A stretch of 64,000 nucleotides of DNA. Source: Pegoplata infirma (lineage: Eukaryota; Arthropoda; Insecta; Diptera; Anthomyiidae). Below, piece after piece: positions 22,788 through 33,816 of the stretch (positions are counted from its first letter, which is position 1; every line of letters begins with the position of its first letter). The position numbers were made by a program, and so were the translations under genes. The stretch spans positions 105,364,778 through 105,428,777 of the forward strand of contig OY992536.1 of assembly GCA_963921195.1 (NCBI GenBank). Direction: 5' to 3'. A model generated the notes under the pieces. That model did no database searches and was not told where the DNA came from. It worked only from the letters and a program-made list of their open reading frames with translations.

Positions 22788-24486
22788 CCCAGCCAGAAAT
22801 TGCCAACGGTACAAAAAAAAATGTACTGGTAGAACATTGGCTACACAAAAAATACTACGCTTTGCAGAAATATCGAAAAGTACAAAAAAAAATGTACTGG
22901 CAAAACATTGGCTACACAAAAAATACTACGCTTTGTCGAAATTTCTCACTACATATACAGTACAAAAAAAAATGTCCTGGCAAAACATTGGCTACACAAA
23001 AAATTCTGCGCTTTGCAGAAATATCGATTAGTATAAAAAAATGTACTGGCAAAGCGCAGTTTTTACACAAAATTTTTACACAGAACAAAATAAAATAATT
23101 TTTTTTTATTAAATTTATTTTTAAAAACTTATTATTAAGTAATGTTTTAATGATTACACAGCTCAACAAGAAAATGCGTATTGGATTCTGGTTAGTGATT
23201 CGAAGTCCGGAGCCCAAATTTGTCTATCTCGTCAGGATTTTGAGTAATTCGCGTTTAAAGTGCCGAAAAAGGGCATTTTTGACCATTTTTAAAAGCATAT
23301 AAAATAAGATCCTAACATGCAAATGACTTGGTATCAAGATCATTCGAAAGCCTGTAATTTTCTCTTAAAGATAAGATAAAATGTTCTAAAAATTTAATTT
23401 TCTAAAATGGTAAAAAAATCATAAGCAAAAAACCATAAATTTTTTCAATATTTAGTTTATTTACACAGTGTTTTTTTAACAAATTTCCATACAAATTCAT
23501 ACGTAAATTTTAGATTTAAAGCACTTGTAGCTAATGATTTTTTTACCATTTTAGAAAATTAAATTCCAAGAAAATTTGATCTTGTTTGAAAAAGAAAATT
23601 ACACACTTTCGAATGAGCTTGATACCAAGTCATTGGCATGTCAGGATCTTATTTTAAAGGCGTTCAAAAATGGTCAAAATGGGCATTTTTGACACTTTAA
23701 CCTCGATTTTCTCAAAATTGTCACGTGATAGAAAAATTTGAGTGACCGTTTTGGAATCGGAGCACCAAACCCTATCAACTTTTTTTGGTTTCATCCAAAA
23801 CGCATCGAAAACCTTAGATTTGTAGAGCGTTGTTAACTTAACATTTAAGAAATTAATAATAGAACTGATAAATATTATTTAAATTACGCATGTGAAAGAG
23901 TCATTGCAATTTTTTCGTTATGAGATGTTGTAAGAATACATTTAAATTCAACCATATTAATTTCAGTACAAATTACATCTAAATTTTCAACACGATACAA
24001 ACCAATTTCACTTGAAGGCATTGGATAATAATCAAAATAATCAGAAATTTTAAGAAAAATGTTTCCCTTTAAAAATATGTCTTTAGAATGTTTACGCATT
24101 GACTGTTTACGCATAGCATTTTTTGTTTTGAACACTGTTTGCCAACGTTTGCTAGAACCGTGGGCACACGTACAACTGGCGTTATCATTTAAATATTGTG
24201 CCAGTACAGTATTTTTTGTTTTTAATACAGTTTGCCAACATTGTCTAGAACCGTGGGCACACGTACAACTGGCGTTATCATTTAGATATTATGCCAGTAC
24301 AGTATTTTTTGTTTTGCCCACAGTTTGCCAACATTGGCTAGAACCGTGGGCACACGTACAACTGGCGTTATCATTTAGATATTGGGCCAATACGGTAGTC
24401 GTTGTAGAACGGATGTTTTGCCAACGTTTGTTGTACCGGTTACAACGCTTTGCCAATGTAGGCCCCACCGTATTTTTCTGGCTGGG
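22788..24486. mobile_element. TA-flanked element with two internal tandem arrays
   Basis: The inverted termini CCCAGCCAGAAA / TTTCTGGCTGGG are flanked by TA (22786-22787, 24487-24488). The other FB2 copies give the empty site 'cttatatagttttg'. Subterminal tandem arrays sit at both sides: about 70-80 bp units at 22797-23060 ('aacattggctacacaaa') and exact 93-bp units at 24128-24440. A central imperfect hairpin occupies 23236-23720. The layout resembles foldback transposons with repeat-bearing arms. TA duplication suggests Tc1/mariner-type mobilisation, but no transposase is present. Confidence 0.75.
23236..23720. repeat. Large imperfect hairpin in the TA-flanked element
   Basis: 'gggcatttttgaccattttt' and 'aagatcctaacatgcaaatg' at 23270-23325 are matched in inverse at 23625-23690 ('cattggcatgtcaggatctt', 'gtcaaaatgggcattttt'). 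The centre is near 23480. Confidence 0.7.
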
Positions 24487-24511
24487 TAGTTTTGTATGGG
24501 CTATCGACTAA
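24059..24511 (+). other. 150-codon frame over a 93-bp tandem repeat
   Basis: The frame stays open because the 93-bp repeat is a multiple of three. It gives three 31-residue repeats with LEPWAHVQLALSF cores, rich in hydrophobic and aromatic residues. It lacks a recognised domain and starts in non-repeat sequence. I favour a repeat artefact over a gene, but it is the longest non-retroelement frame in this half of the window. Confidence 0.25.
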
Positions 24512-25250
24512 AATTTTTTTTTTTGAAAATTTTCAAAATCCGTTCTGAAATTTTCCATTTTTTAGAAATGTCAATTTATTAAAAAAATTGCCACTTTTTT
24601 TTTCTTTTTTTCTTTTTTTTTTTAAAGCTTAGATGTTTGTCCATCCACACAAAAAAATTTAGAAACACGTTCTTCGTTTTTTTCGAGAAAATCGCATTTG
24701 CTTGTATTTCTTTGTTTTAACGTTGCGAATGAGTAATATTTATGCAATTAGTAATACTTATTCGTAACGTTTAATCAAGAAAATACAAACAAATTACAAA
24801 ATTGTTATGAAATTTAAAGTTCAAATGCGATTTTCTCGAAAAAAACGAAGAACATGTTTCTGAATTTTTTTGTGTGGATGGACAAACATCTAAACTTTAA
24901 AAAAAAAAATTTAAAAAAGAAAAAAAAAGTGGCATGTTTTTTAATAAATTGACATTTTTAAAAAATGGAAAATTTCAGAACGGGTTCTGAAAATTAAAAA
25001 AAAAAAAAAAAAAATAATCGATTGCTCATACAAAACTATATAAGAATGTAAATTTTTGAGATTGTGGTGCATTCCGTTTTAATGTGATAAATATTTAATC
25101 AAGGCAACTCGCCACAAATTTGACCATTTTCCAATATTTGACCACGCTTTCTAAGCCCAGTTTTTGAAAATTAGAAAAAACAAAAACGCAATTTTCTTAG
25201 TTCCATATAGGGCTATCCAAACAACCTATATGGTGTGGAATGCCTCATAT

Positions 25251-25870
25251 GTATGTTTCAAAAATTTTCAATTATATTTCAGAAATTTCTAAATATAATT
25301 CAGAACTTCTCAATTATATTAAAAAATCTAATTATATTTAAAAATGTTATATTGTACAAATTTCTTATTATTTTATAAGACTTGACTAATTGTATTTCCG
25401 AAATTTCTGTTTGTTTTGCAAAATTTTCTTAATGATTTATCGAAAATTTCATTAGTTTTTCATTTGTATTTCACATATACATTTCCATTTGTTTTTTTAA
25501 TTACTTTTGCATATTAGAAATTTTGATTTGCGTTTAAGAGTTTTGAATTTCAGAAATATTCTTTTATATTTTAGAATGTTCCAATTATATTAATTTTTGT
25601 TTATCAAAATTTTTAAATGCTGTATTTTCAGAAATTTCAATTTGTGTTTCAAAAAATTCAAATTTTTGAAATTCAAACTGAAATTTTTTAAATGTAATTG
25701 GAGTTTTCTCAAAAGTATTTAGAGAACTTTAAAACACAAATGGAAATTTATAAAAAAACAATTGTAAAATTCTACAATACATAATTGGATTTTTTTTGGA
25801 ACTTTTTATAATTGGAAATTTCTGAAACGTAAATGGAAAATTTCTGGAATATAATTTAAAATTTTTAAAA
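25251..25870. repeat. Degenerate AT minisatellite hosting FB2 copy A
   Basis: Loose repeats of about 25 bp around 'tttcagaaatttc' and 'aattatattt', continuing the sequence left of FB2 at 22450-22532. The array was therefore split by FB2. Confidence 0.55.
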
Positions 25871-26952
25871 CACATTTCACAAATTTTATGAAGAAATGCA
25901 TTGATCTCATTAAAAAGTCGTTAAGTTATATTAAAAAAAAAATTTAATTTGACCTGTAGACAAATAATAATTATCAAATAATTAACTTTCATAGATTTAA
26001 TGCACAAATTCATTAATATGATGAACACAATTCTTGCAGTGAACGGCTGATGGGGTTTTAATAAAATTATTGAAAAACTTACTTTAGGACAATTTAAGAA
26101 TTTTTTGTATGTTTTAAAATATTTCGTGTTATTAATATTTTTTTTAATTTAAATTTTTTTTAGAATTTTTAGTAATATTTTTTTGTTTTAAATTTTATTA
26201 AAAATTGAGCCAACAGCATTCATATCACAATATATGTATCTCATAAAATTTTCTAAAATTTCAAACACTTTTAATTTTGTAACGGTTTTTATGGTATAAA
26301 ATTTATTTTTAAGTCAACTGTTTCAAACCCATTTAATGCCTTTTAAAAAATTGTTTTTATTATGAAATTAAAATTATTTAGAATTTTTTTATATTATTTT
26401 GTTTTCTAAATTTTATTTTTTATTATATTTTAAAAATATTTAAAAATTTTTTTAGTTTTTTTTTGTTCTTAATTTCTTTTTGTTCCAACACTTTTTCTTA
26501 AGATTTTTTTCTAAATATTTTTTTCTAAATACTTTTTTCAAAAATATATTTTATTTCAAAATAAATAGATTTTCCGAGAGTAGAAGTTTTTAGAGACGTC
26601 CGTATACGTTCGTTATTCGCGTTTGAATGTATCATTTGGCAAAAACATCATCCAACTTTAGGTGATTTTTCAAACCTGGTTTTGTGCAAAGAAATGTTGA
26701 AGTTTTTTTTTTTTTTTTTATTTTTTGCTGTTGTGATTATTTTTCTTTTTTTGTTGTGTTGTTTTTGTTGAATGAATGAAAAAAAAAAAAAAATACAAAA
26801 AGATGATAAAAAACAACAACATAATAACAATACAAGAAAAATACTTAATATTAAAGGAAGTCCAAGAGATAATTTTTAATAAAAAAATAATTCTTAGAGG
26901 TTAGATGCTTCTTTTAATTATGAAAAAAAAAAATAAAAATATTTTCAGAATG
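25871..26952. other. AT-rich DNA, no feature recognised
   Basis: Homopolymer-rich on both strands. No match to the other repeats in the window and no ORF with family motifs. Confidence 0.45.
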
Positions 26953-26956
26953 AGTA

Positions 26957-27507
26957 CACAGAAAAAAATAAAAAAATTATTTGAGTAAATTTTTAATACT
27001 ATTGAGTAAATAATTACTCAATTTTGCACCAGATCGTTTAGATTTAATAGTATTGAGTAAATTTTTAATAAAAATTTATTAAATGTTTGAAAAAAAATTT
27101 GATTAAATTTTTAATTGACACCATTAAAATTTACTCAAAATTTATCTATTTATTTTTTTTAAAGTTTAAAAAAGTTTTAAATCTTTTTACAAAAAAAACA
27201 AAAAACTTGTTTTTTCAAACTGTACCAAACATACTTATGCCTAAAAACATAGGAAAATTTTATAAAGACGATGACAAACTTTCATATACATACACAAAAA
27301 ACTATAAACTAAACGAGAATTCAAAAACTATGAGAGTTTAAAAAAAATTTAAAAAACTATTAAATTTTTATTAAGTTATTTACTTAAATTGTTTCTAAAA
27401 TTTTTAAGTAAATTTTTAATTGCGTCAATTAAAAAATTACTCAAATTTTGTTTTTAAATTTAAACAAGTGATTACTCAAATTTGTTTTCTCCATAGTTTT
27501 TTCTGTG
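26957..27507. mobile_element. TA-flanked MITE, CACAGAAAAA family, 551 bp
   Basis: The ends are CACAGAAAAAAATA and TAGTTTTTTCTGTG, with TA on both sides (26955-26956, 27508-27509). 'gagtaaatttttaat' is repeated inverted near both ends. The termini resemble those of the 223-bp element at 63143-63365. A frame at 27087-27341 is low complexity and not considered a gene. Confidence 0.7.
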
Positions 27508-27693
27508 TATGAATTGCTGAAACACATTTTTTGGTACATTTTCAGATTTTTCGTTCTTTCTGGTCTATACCACTATAAACCGTCTCCTCAACGTTGAACG
27601 AATATTTTTTCTGACTTTAACAAAGTGTCGAAATAATAACGTCAGAGTACAGTTTGTTTCCAGTTATGATTTTCCTCAATTTAATTTTTTTAC

Positions 27694-27760
27694 AGCTTTA
27701 CAAGTCAAAAAGTTCCACTCGACTTGGCCGAATCCATTATAATCTCCACAATGGCCAAAC
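27694..27760 (+). mobile_element. DINE-like subfamily A, 5' fragment
   Basis: 'acaagtcaaaaagttcc', then ACTCGACTTGGCCGAAT, then 'aatctccacaatgg'. Only the 5' block is preserved. Confidence 0.6.
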
Positions 27761-28200
27761 AATTTTAAATACAATGTATTTCAATGCAAAAATCTTATTA
27801 TTATTATTTTTTTTATTGTTTAGAATTTTGACTAAAATAGTTTACCATAGGTTGGTAACCGCTGCTCTAGACGATATTGCTGTTAGTTCCGGAGTTATCG
27901 AAATTTTCCCGAAGGTCCACATTGTTTCATAAGGAGCCGACGAAATTTTTAAACACTGATATGGCCGATAAGCCGAGACACCCCAACCTTAAAATCGTCT
28001 TGTAAATATTCGTATGTAAGTAGACTTAATGAGAAATTATGTACTAAAAACTCAACATAATATAGCTCTAAATTTCAAACGAAATGTCTAACCAAACCAT
28101 CTCCATTAAATTCAAACACACCTTTGTATATAAAGACTGTGTACAGACTATCATATACATACTATCCTTTTGTTTAAATTCTGTTTTAAATTTTAAATAA
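27761..28200. other. Unassigned AT-rich segment
   Basis: Contains 'cgctgctctagacgatattg' and other mixed sequence around 27850-28000, slightly less AT-rich than its neighbours, but no family motif or RNA gene. Confidence 0.4.
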
Positions 28201-28201
28201 T

Positions 28202-28490
28202 TTTAATTTATGTTTATTTTATTATTTATTTATTTGTATTTAATTTTAATTTATTTAATTTTAATTAATTTTATTTTATTTTATTTTATTTTATTTTATT
28301 TTATTTTATTTTATTTTATTTTATTTTATTTTATTTTATTTTATTTTATTTTATTTTATTTTATTTTATTTTATTTAATTTTAATTAATTTTATTTTATT
28401 TTATTTTATATTATTTTATTTTATTTTATTTTATTTTATTTTATTTTATTTTATTTTATTTTATTTTATTTTATTTTATTTTATTTTTTT
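28202..28490. repeat. (ATTTT)n pentanucleotide microsatellite
   Basis: About 290 bp of nearly perfect ATTTT repeats, with two TTTAATTTTAATTAA interruptions at about 28253-28268 and 28375-28390. The repeated interruption suggests an internal segmental duplication of the array. Confidence 0.95.
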
Positions 28491-28527
28491 AATTTAAATT
28501 TAAAAAGAAAATATATCGTTTTAATCT

Positions 28528-28710
28528 TATTAGCACTGAGATTTGAACACCGGACCTACCGTCCATTAAGCTTAGCCTCTAACAGCCCACCTAAAGCATA
28601 TAAACAAATAATAACACCTAAAATCAATTGTTTTTTATAGTGTTCTATAACATTCAGAGTTTGTATGTCACTTATGCTTTGCCCAAAGCTGTGAAGAAAA
28701 AGAAGGGATT
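28528..28710 (-). repeat. tRNA-like repeat, uninterrupted copy
   Basis: Same sequence as 7330-7446 plus 9709-9765. On the minus strand it has 'ggtccggtgttcaaatctc' with a GTTCAAATC B-box-like motif. It serves as the empty site for the hAT element at 7447-9708. Could be a SINE head, a tRNA pseudogene carried in a repeat, or part of a longer element. Confidence 0.5.
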
Positions 28711-28805
28711 TTGTATAAAACTAAAATATTTGAGTATTTACAAATACACAAACGTTATCAAACTAACAATAAGGACTGGTTGGCGAGATTTTTCTCTATT
28801 GGTGC

Positions 28806-28863
28806 ACTCAAAGAAAAATGCTCTTTATCATATCATAATATGAAGAAGCTTTTTCTTTGAGTG
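28806..28863. repeat. Short palindrome with CACTCAAAGAAAAA ends
   Basis: CACTCAAAGAAAAATGC and GCTTTTTCTTTGAGTG enclose about 25 bp. It may be a tiny MITE or an independent hairpin. Confidence 0.6.
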
Positions 28864-28932
28864 TGGCTCAGCTTGCTAATGCGTCGACAATAAACAAAAC
28901 AACTGGGAGGTCGTGAGTTCGAGTACCAGCCA
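28864..28932 (+). repeat. tRNA-like sequence (A- and B-box-like motifs)
   Basis: TGGCTCAGCTTGC resembles the A-box and GAGTTCGAGTACC the B-box, about 50 bp apart, as in tRNA-derived SINE heads. The acceptor stem is poor (TGGCT/AGCCA only), so it is not a functional tRNA gene by eye. Confidence 0.4.
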
Positions 28933-28996
28933 AAACAGATTTTTTATTATTTTTTTATATATTCTTTATTTTCTTTGTTTTAGTTATTGTAATATT

Positions 28997-29063
28997 GTGC
29001 TCGATTCGGGAGTGCTCTTTCACCATTTGCGTAATTTTAAAACATTTTATATTCTTTTGAAGA
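28997..29063. repeat. Short dispersed repeat, copy 2
   Basis: 'tgctcgattcgggagtgct' followed by 'ctttcaccatttgcgtaa', colinear with 14231-14297. Confidence 0.55.
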
Positions 29064-29327
29064 TTAAGATTTTTTTTTTTATTAGAATTAAGATTTAGTT
29101 AATATTTTCAATAGGACGGAGCGAGAAAGGCTTTTTCGCAAATTTCGGAATTTAAGATTGGTAAACCTAGATACCTAAACGATGTGATTAAAATTTAAGG
29201 ATGATAGCACTTCATTTTAGGATGACAGCATTTCATCCCCCTTCAGCGCTGAAGTTTCAAACTTTCTAAGCCAAAGAGAGTTTTTTTAAAAAATTGGCAA
29301 AAATTCAATTTAATTTTGCATATTAGT

Positions 29328-31746
29328 TTACCGCTTACATCAAAAAACCAGTGGTGGAAAATATGTATACATTTTGGAGAAACCCGAAAATCCGTTTTTT
29401 GCATAAATATAAAAAAAAATTACATTATAATCAGGGTTGGCAACCGAAACGAATAACGGTATTGGTAACGGTATTGGTATTACATATTTTTTATATCGGT
29501 AACGATAAAGGTAACGGTATTTTAGATTATTTAGGTAACGGTTAACCGTTACCGAAACAACGATACCGGTACGTACCGGTATTATGAATAAAATTTCCAA
29601 ACATGTTAAAAAGTCACAAATTTGTTAAAAACACGTAAAAAATCAAAAATTTATTTAATAAAATTAAAAAAACTGATAAATTTGGTGCATTTTCAACATA
29701 TAATTATATAGACTATTAATTAACTCAGAATTTAATTAAAATATTCACGCAATATTGTATTTCAACAAATAAATTTTTGATTTTTTACGTGTTTATAAGA
29801 TGTCTGTCCAATCAGAAGAAATATCTGCATTTTGAGCCATTTAAGAAATCTGCTGATTTTTGCTGACGCGGTTTGTTAAATTTCTGTCTGCACAGAAAGA
29901 ATTGAAAACGAAAGTCAATCAACAAAAACGCGGATTCAATTAATTTTTTAATTGAAACTCCTCCGATTAAGAAAATTGTTATATCAATCATCAAATTGTA
30001 GTTGATTAATTGATTTTTATTTCAATTAATCATTTTTTCGATTTTGATCAAAAATTTGATTGATTCTTTATTTAAAGTCAATTAAAATAATTATTGATTT
30101 AACAAATGAATTTCACGCCTATGGAAAAATTATGAAGAAATTCATATTTTTTGCTTTCCAATATGTTGTCGACAATAAAAAAAAAGTAAAACCGTAGTAA
30201 AAAGTATATTTTTGAATTTCAATAAATTGAAGCGAAAAAAATCTGGTATGTTGAAAATTTGTAATTTGATAGTTAAAGAAAATAACAAAAATGTTGATCA
30301 AAACAATAATTGACTCATTTAAATTTTGTTGATCAATAGATTTAATTGAAATTTTTTAGCCAACAGTTTTTTGTGTGTGGATAAACCAGGTAGAGTTTGC
30401 AGAAAAATCTGTCAAGACCGTAGATAAATCTGCTGATTTAAGATGAAAAATCTTCTGATTTCAGATAAACAGCCTGAACATTGAAATTGTATTTTTTTTA
30501 AGTAAAATTTTTTTTTGTTAAAAATGTTATAAAAGAAGCGAAGTTTTTCAATAAACTTAAAAAAAAATTTTTTTTTTAATTTTTTGTCAAGAAAATTTTC
30601 TTACAAACAGGTCATTTTCTATAAAATTATTAAATTAGTCAGCTGATTTTTTCACATTTGAGTAATTTTTAGTTTTAGTCGTTTAAATTAGACAAAATTT
30701 TTTTGTAAAATTACAAAATAGTCTGCTAAAATTTGAACAAAAATATTTTTTAAAATCAGCATTTTTTTAAAGTTAAATGACAGAGAATTAGGTAAAAGTA
30801 TTCATTTTAGCAGAAAAATCTGGCAACAGTTTTCTAATTCAAACTGAAAGTTGTTTTACAGAGTTTCTCTTTAGACTGTACAACTTGGGCACATTATGAT
30901 TTAATTCCAGAGAACCACCTCTTCACGCTTACCTTTGTGGATGACAACGCCAGCAAACACTTGAGCGATATAGGTTTGTCTCTTTTTTTATATTCCCGCT
31001 GAAAAATGCTTACATTACGTGTCACTCACTTTTCTCTTCAGAAATTTTTAGGTAAATTGCGAATGTGATCATTGGTTGGACCGATTTCCACATAATTTAG
31101 TAAATCGCAAATGTGATCATTGGTTGGACAGATTTTTTCATTTCAATAATTTTTTTCAATAGTTTTTTTTATTTTACGTACACCAAAAATATTTTACTTT
31201 GTTGTTTTTTATCTGCAAAAAATTTAAAATAAGTAATATTAAGACAACCGAAACAAAACCGATATAATACCGGTAAAAATCCGAATAAAGGTAATGGTAT
31301 TTTATCGGTAACGGTATTTAAAATTTTTTATTTCGGTATTGGTAACGGTAACGGTAGTCAATATTAAAGGGTTTTTAATCGGTAACGGTATTGAAAGGGT
31401 AACGGTAGCCAACACTGATTATAATTGCAAAATATGATTATTTTCTTTCTAACTTGCAAAAAGAATTCCAAAACCATTACTGCAAAAAAACACGAAATTC
31501 TTAAAAAAAAAAAGTTTTTTGAAAATAATTTGTTAAAATTATCAAATCCGGCCACTTGCCATTTAAGAATTTTGTATTTTTTTGGATTGAACGGGTTTGG
31601 AATCCTTGGGTAGTCTTTTTTCCAAGTCGGGAAGAAAAATATCAAATTTAAATTTTTTTTATATTATTGAAAAAAGTTGATTTTTGGAGGTCTTTAAAAT
31701 GTATGCATATTTTCCACCTCCGTTTTTTGGAAGTAAGCGGTATCCT
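29328..31746. repeat. Inverted repeat pair flanking the 2-kb hAT element
   Basis: 'taccgcttacatcaaaaaac' with 'gtggaaaatatgtatacat' at 29328-29375 matches, inverted, 31690-31746 ('atgtatgcatattttccac', 'ggaagtaagcggta'). These arms lie outside the hAT at 29432-31417, so they belong to an older foldback-like host element whose outer limits I cannot define. Confidence 0.6.
29432..31417. mobile_element. hAT-superfamily non-autonomous element, 1.99 kb
   Basis: The ends are CAGGGTTGGCAACCG and, inverted, CAGTGTTGGCTACCG. A perfect 8-bp duplication, ATTATAAT, flanks it at 29424-29431 and 31418-31425. Both subtermini are built of GGTAACGGTATTGG-like repeats. The interior (about 30400-30860) shares a diverged segment with the hAT element at 46410-47827 ('aaaatctgctgattt', 'ttagcagaaaaatctg'). 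An inner AT-rich stretch with many AATTGATT motifs lies at 29900-30360. No transposase. Confidence 0.85.
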
Positions 31747-31793
31747 AGAAGCTGACATTTAAAATCTAAATAGATGTGATTTATGTGGTGCTT

Positions 31794-31876
31794 TTTGTGG
31801 TGCTTATAAAGCAAAATGTTGGACAAATTATTTTTTTCATGCTTTTTGAAATATTTTGCTTCATAAGCACCACAAA
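31794..31876. repeat. Strong local hairpin
   Basis: 'ttttgtggtgcttataaagc' plus 'aaaat' pairs with 'attttgcttcataagcacca' plus 'caaaa', a stem of about 27 bp with a loop of about 28 bp. Confidence 0.75.
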
Positions 31877-31929
31877 AATTTCCTAAATCAATTTTTAAAA
31901 AAATTTTGATTGTTGGACAGGTCTCTAGC

Positions 31930-32712
31930 AATAATTTGGCTTTTACAGATTGAAAAAAATATCAATTAGTCGACGAGTTATAGCCAAAAAACGATATAAA
32001 TTTTCACCCCTCACTCTCAGAATCAACCTAACTTTTGCTAACCTGAATTTGTTCCACAGTGTTATTTAAGATCTATCGAATTATAAATCATGTTAGAGTT
32101 TGGGACTAGAGATGGGCACATGAGCAGATTAAAGCGTGATGCACGTGATTCACACGTGATAACGCGTGAGTGTAAATTTTAAATTTTACTCACGTGATTG
32201 TGATCGTGAGTGAGTGTGAGTGGAGAAAAAAATTGCGTGAGTGAGTGTTCGTGATTTGTTTTCTTTTGATATTACCTTTCGTACCAAAAAAAAGCAACAA
32301 AAAATTGTAAAATTTAGCCTAACTTTCGTCTCGAAAAATGCAAAAAAAATTTAAATTTTCGCTGAACTTAAAATTTTTCTGAAAATTTTGAAAGATTTTT
32401 GAAATTTTACTTTTTAATTTTTTTTGTAAAAATAAGAGTTTCGTGAATGAGAGTCAACGTGAGTGTGAGTGAAGTTTGCATGAGTACACGTGAGTGTGAG
32501 TTGTATTAAATTTACTCACATGATTGTGAGTGAGTGCGAGTAGAAAAATATGAATGGCGTGATTCAAAAATTCCTGTCGTGAGCGTGAGTGAGTGTGAGT
32601 CAAAAATCACTAACGCCCATCTCTACTTGCGAGTTATTTTCTGGAAAGCACTGGTGTAGAGTATTACATAGTTTGTCTTGACCGACTTTAATTTTCAGAC
32701 TTGTTTTTTTAA
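31930..32712 (-). mobile_element. DINE-like subfamily B, minus strand, split by hAT MITE
   Basis: The 5' side is clear at 32630-32712: 'gcactggtgtagagtat', then 'gtcttgaccgactttaa', then 'gacttgttttttt', matching 56270-56333. Left of the hAT, 'aatcatgttagagtttggg' continues it. The left limit is uncertain because the homology fades; 31930 is a guess. Confidence 0.55.
32107..32625. mobile_element. hAT MITE with GTGAGTGA-rich interior, 519 bp
   Basis: Inverted ends TAGAGATGGGC / GCCCATCTCTA. The flanking octamers TTTGGGAC and CTTGCGAG differ, but the DINE-B copy at 55485-56333 has CTTGGGAT at the same site. Both are therefore decayed copies of one 8-bp duplication. The interior is made of degenerate 'cgtgagtgagtgtgag' and 'cacgtgattgtgatcg'. 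Confidence 0.75.
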
Positions 32713-33816
32713 TAAAACCAACATCAATAAAATCATTTTCGTGTACACACTTTCTAAGATAAAAGCAAAAACAATACAATAGACACAACTATAAAACATT
32801 AATTGTTGTTGTATGAATCTTTTTTTTTTAGCGGTATGAAGACAAAAGTAATAATAACCATCATCAAGATGATTACAATGATAATAATGATGGCCAAACC
32901 TGATAATGATGTCAAAAGATAATTATGATGCTGATGATGACTATGAAGATGATACATACACTCAGTTTTGTTGTTTATAAAGTCAGTGGAAGTGGTGTTT
33001 GCTGGAATGATGGTAATGTTATGTTGTCTAGGTTGTGGTTTATACTTCTAATGATCATTAAAACAATGATGATACACTACTTAATAATTAGTAGAGTGGT
33101 ATATGGCCAGTAATGTTTTGCTATTTTATTTTGTATTTTTTTTGTTATTTTGCCTTTGAAAGGAAATAAAAACACAATAAGTAAAAACAAAAATACAATT
33201 GCAAAGACAAATTGGAGAAGACTCTAAAAATAAAGTGGTGTAGCTTCTTCAAGACTGGTTGCAGCATCTTCATAATTTGTATTTGTTTGATTAAAGAGTT
33301 TTACTGAAGAGAATTTTTAAGAGATGTTAGAAATTAGTTAAGAGTTTATTTGACTTTATGTTATTAACAGAACTTGCTTATAATCGAAATGTTAATAACA
33401 GAGTATTTCTTTGTTGCAAATATGATTTGAATTAGCATTAAGAATTAATGTTAAAGTTTGTATGTTAGATTTTTTGTACACCCATAAAAATTGGTTTGTT
33501 TTAAATAAAGTGTAGTAGTTTTTTAATTTTTTTTTATCACTAAATTGACTAGTTTAATTTTTTGTAGTATGGTGGCGGCTAATTCATATTTTTTTTATAG
33601 ATAACTCATACGCCTCATCGCATAGTGTTTTATTTAAATTTTTTTTTAAATAATTCCAATTCAGTAAGTACTGGACTGATTGCAGTAAAATTAATACCAG
33701 CTATAGCTAACGTTATTTCTAGCGTACGATTATACCAGGCGCGGATCCACGGGAATCCCAAACTGAATTCGAAAGAAAAAAAGGGAAAAAAGAAAAAAAG
33801 AAAAGAAATGAGAGCA
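32713..33816. other. Possibly unique intergenic DNA with (GAT)n-like tracts
   Basis: GATGATGA-rich stretch at about 32860-32960 and AT-rich DNA after it. The frame at 32925-33113 is driven by this tract. No splice-flanked exon or RNA gene is recognised. Confidence 0.45.

Larger units (their letters stand above)
22537..25246. mobile_element. FB2 foldback element, copy A, with 1.7-kb insert
   Basis: Ends GAGGCATTCCACACCAAATG and GGTGTGGAATGCCTC, with ATAT on both sides (22533-22536, 25247-25250). The two arms are inverted. For example 'gcgagttgccttgatta' on the left matches 'taatcaaggcaactcgc' on the right, and the arms meet at 'gttgcgaatgagtaata' near 24723. Without the insert at 22788-24486 it is about 1.0 kb. 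The right terminus lacks about 45 bp that copies B and C retain just inside the end. No ORF of known family. Confidence 0.8.

Noticed and set aside
24059..24511. 150-codon repeat frame as a secreted or repeat protein gene
   Set aside because: The repeat length of 93 bp keeps the frame open by chance; the frame starts and ends outside conserved units and lies in a non-autonomous transposon. Kept only as a low-confidence entry.
28210..28497. 95-codon open frame of FILFY repeats
   Set aside because: It is the (ATTTT)n microsatellite read in frame; no gene.
28864..28932. Functional tRNA gene
   Set aside because: Acceptor stem pairs over only about five bases, the anticodon arm is disrupted by an A-rich insert and the A-box is imperfect.
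32925..33113. 62-codon frame MMLMMTMKM
   Set aside because: Driven by a GATGAT-rich simple sequence on the plus strand.
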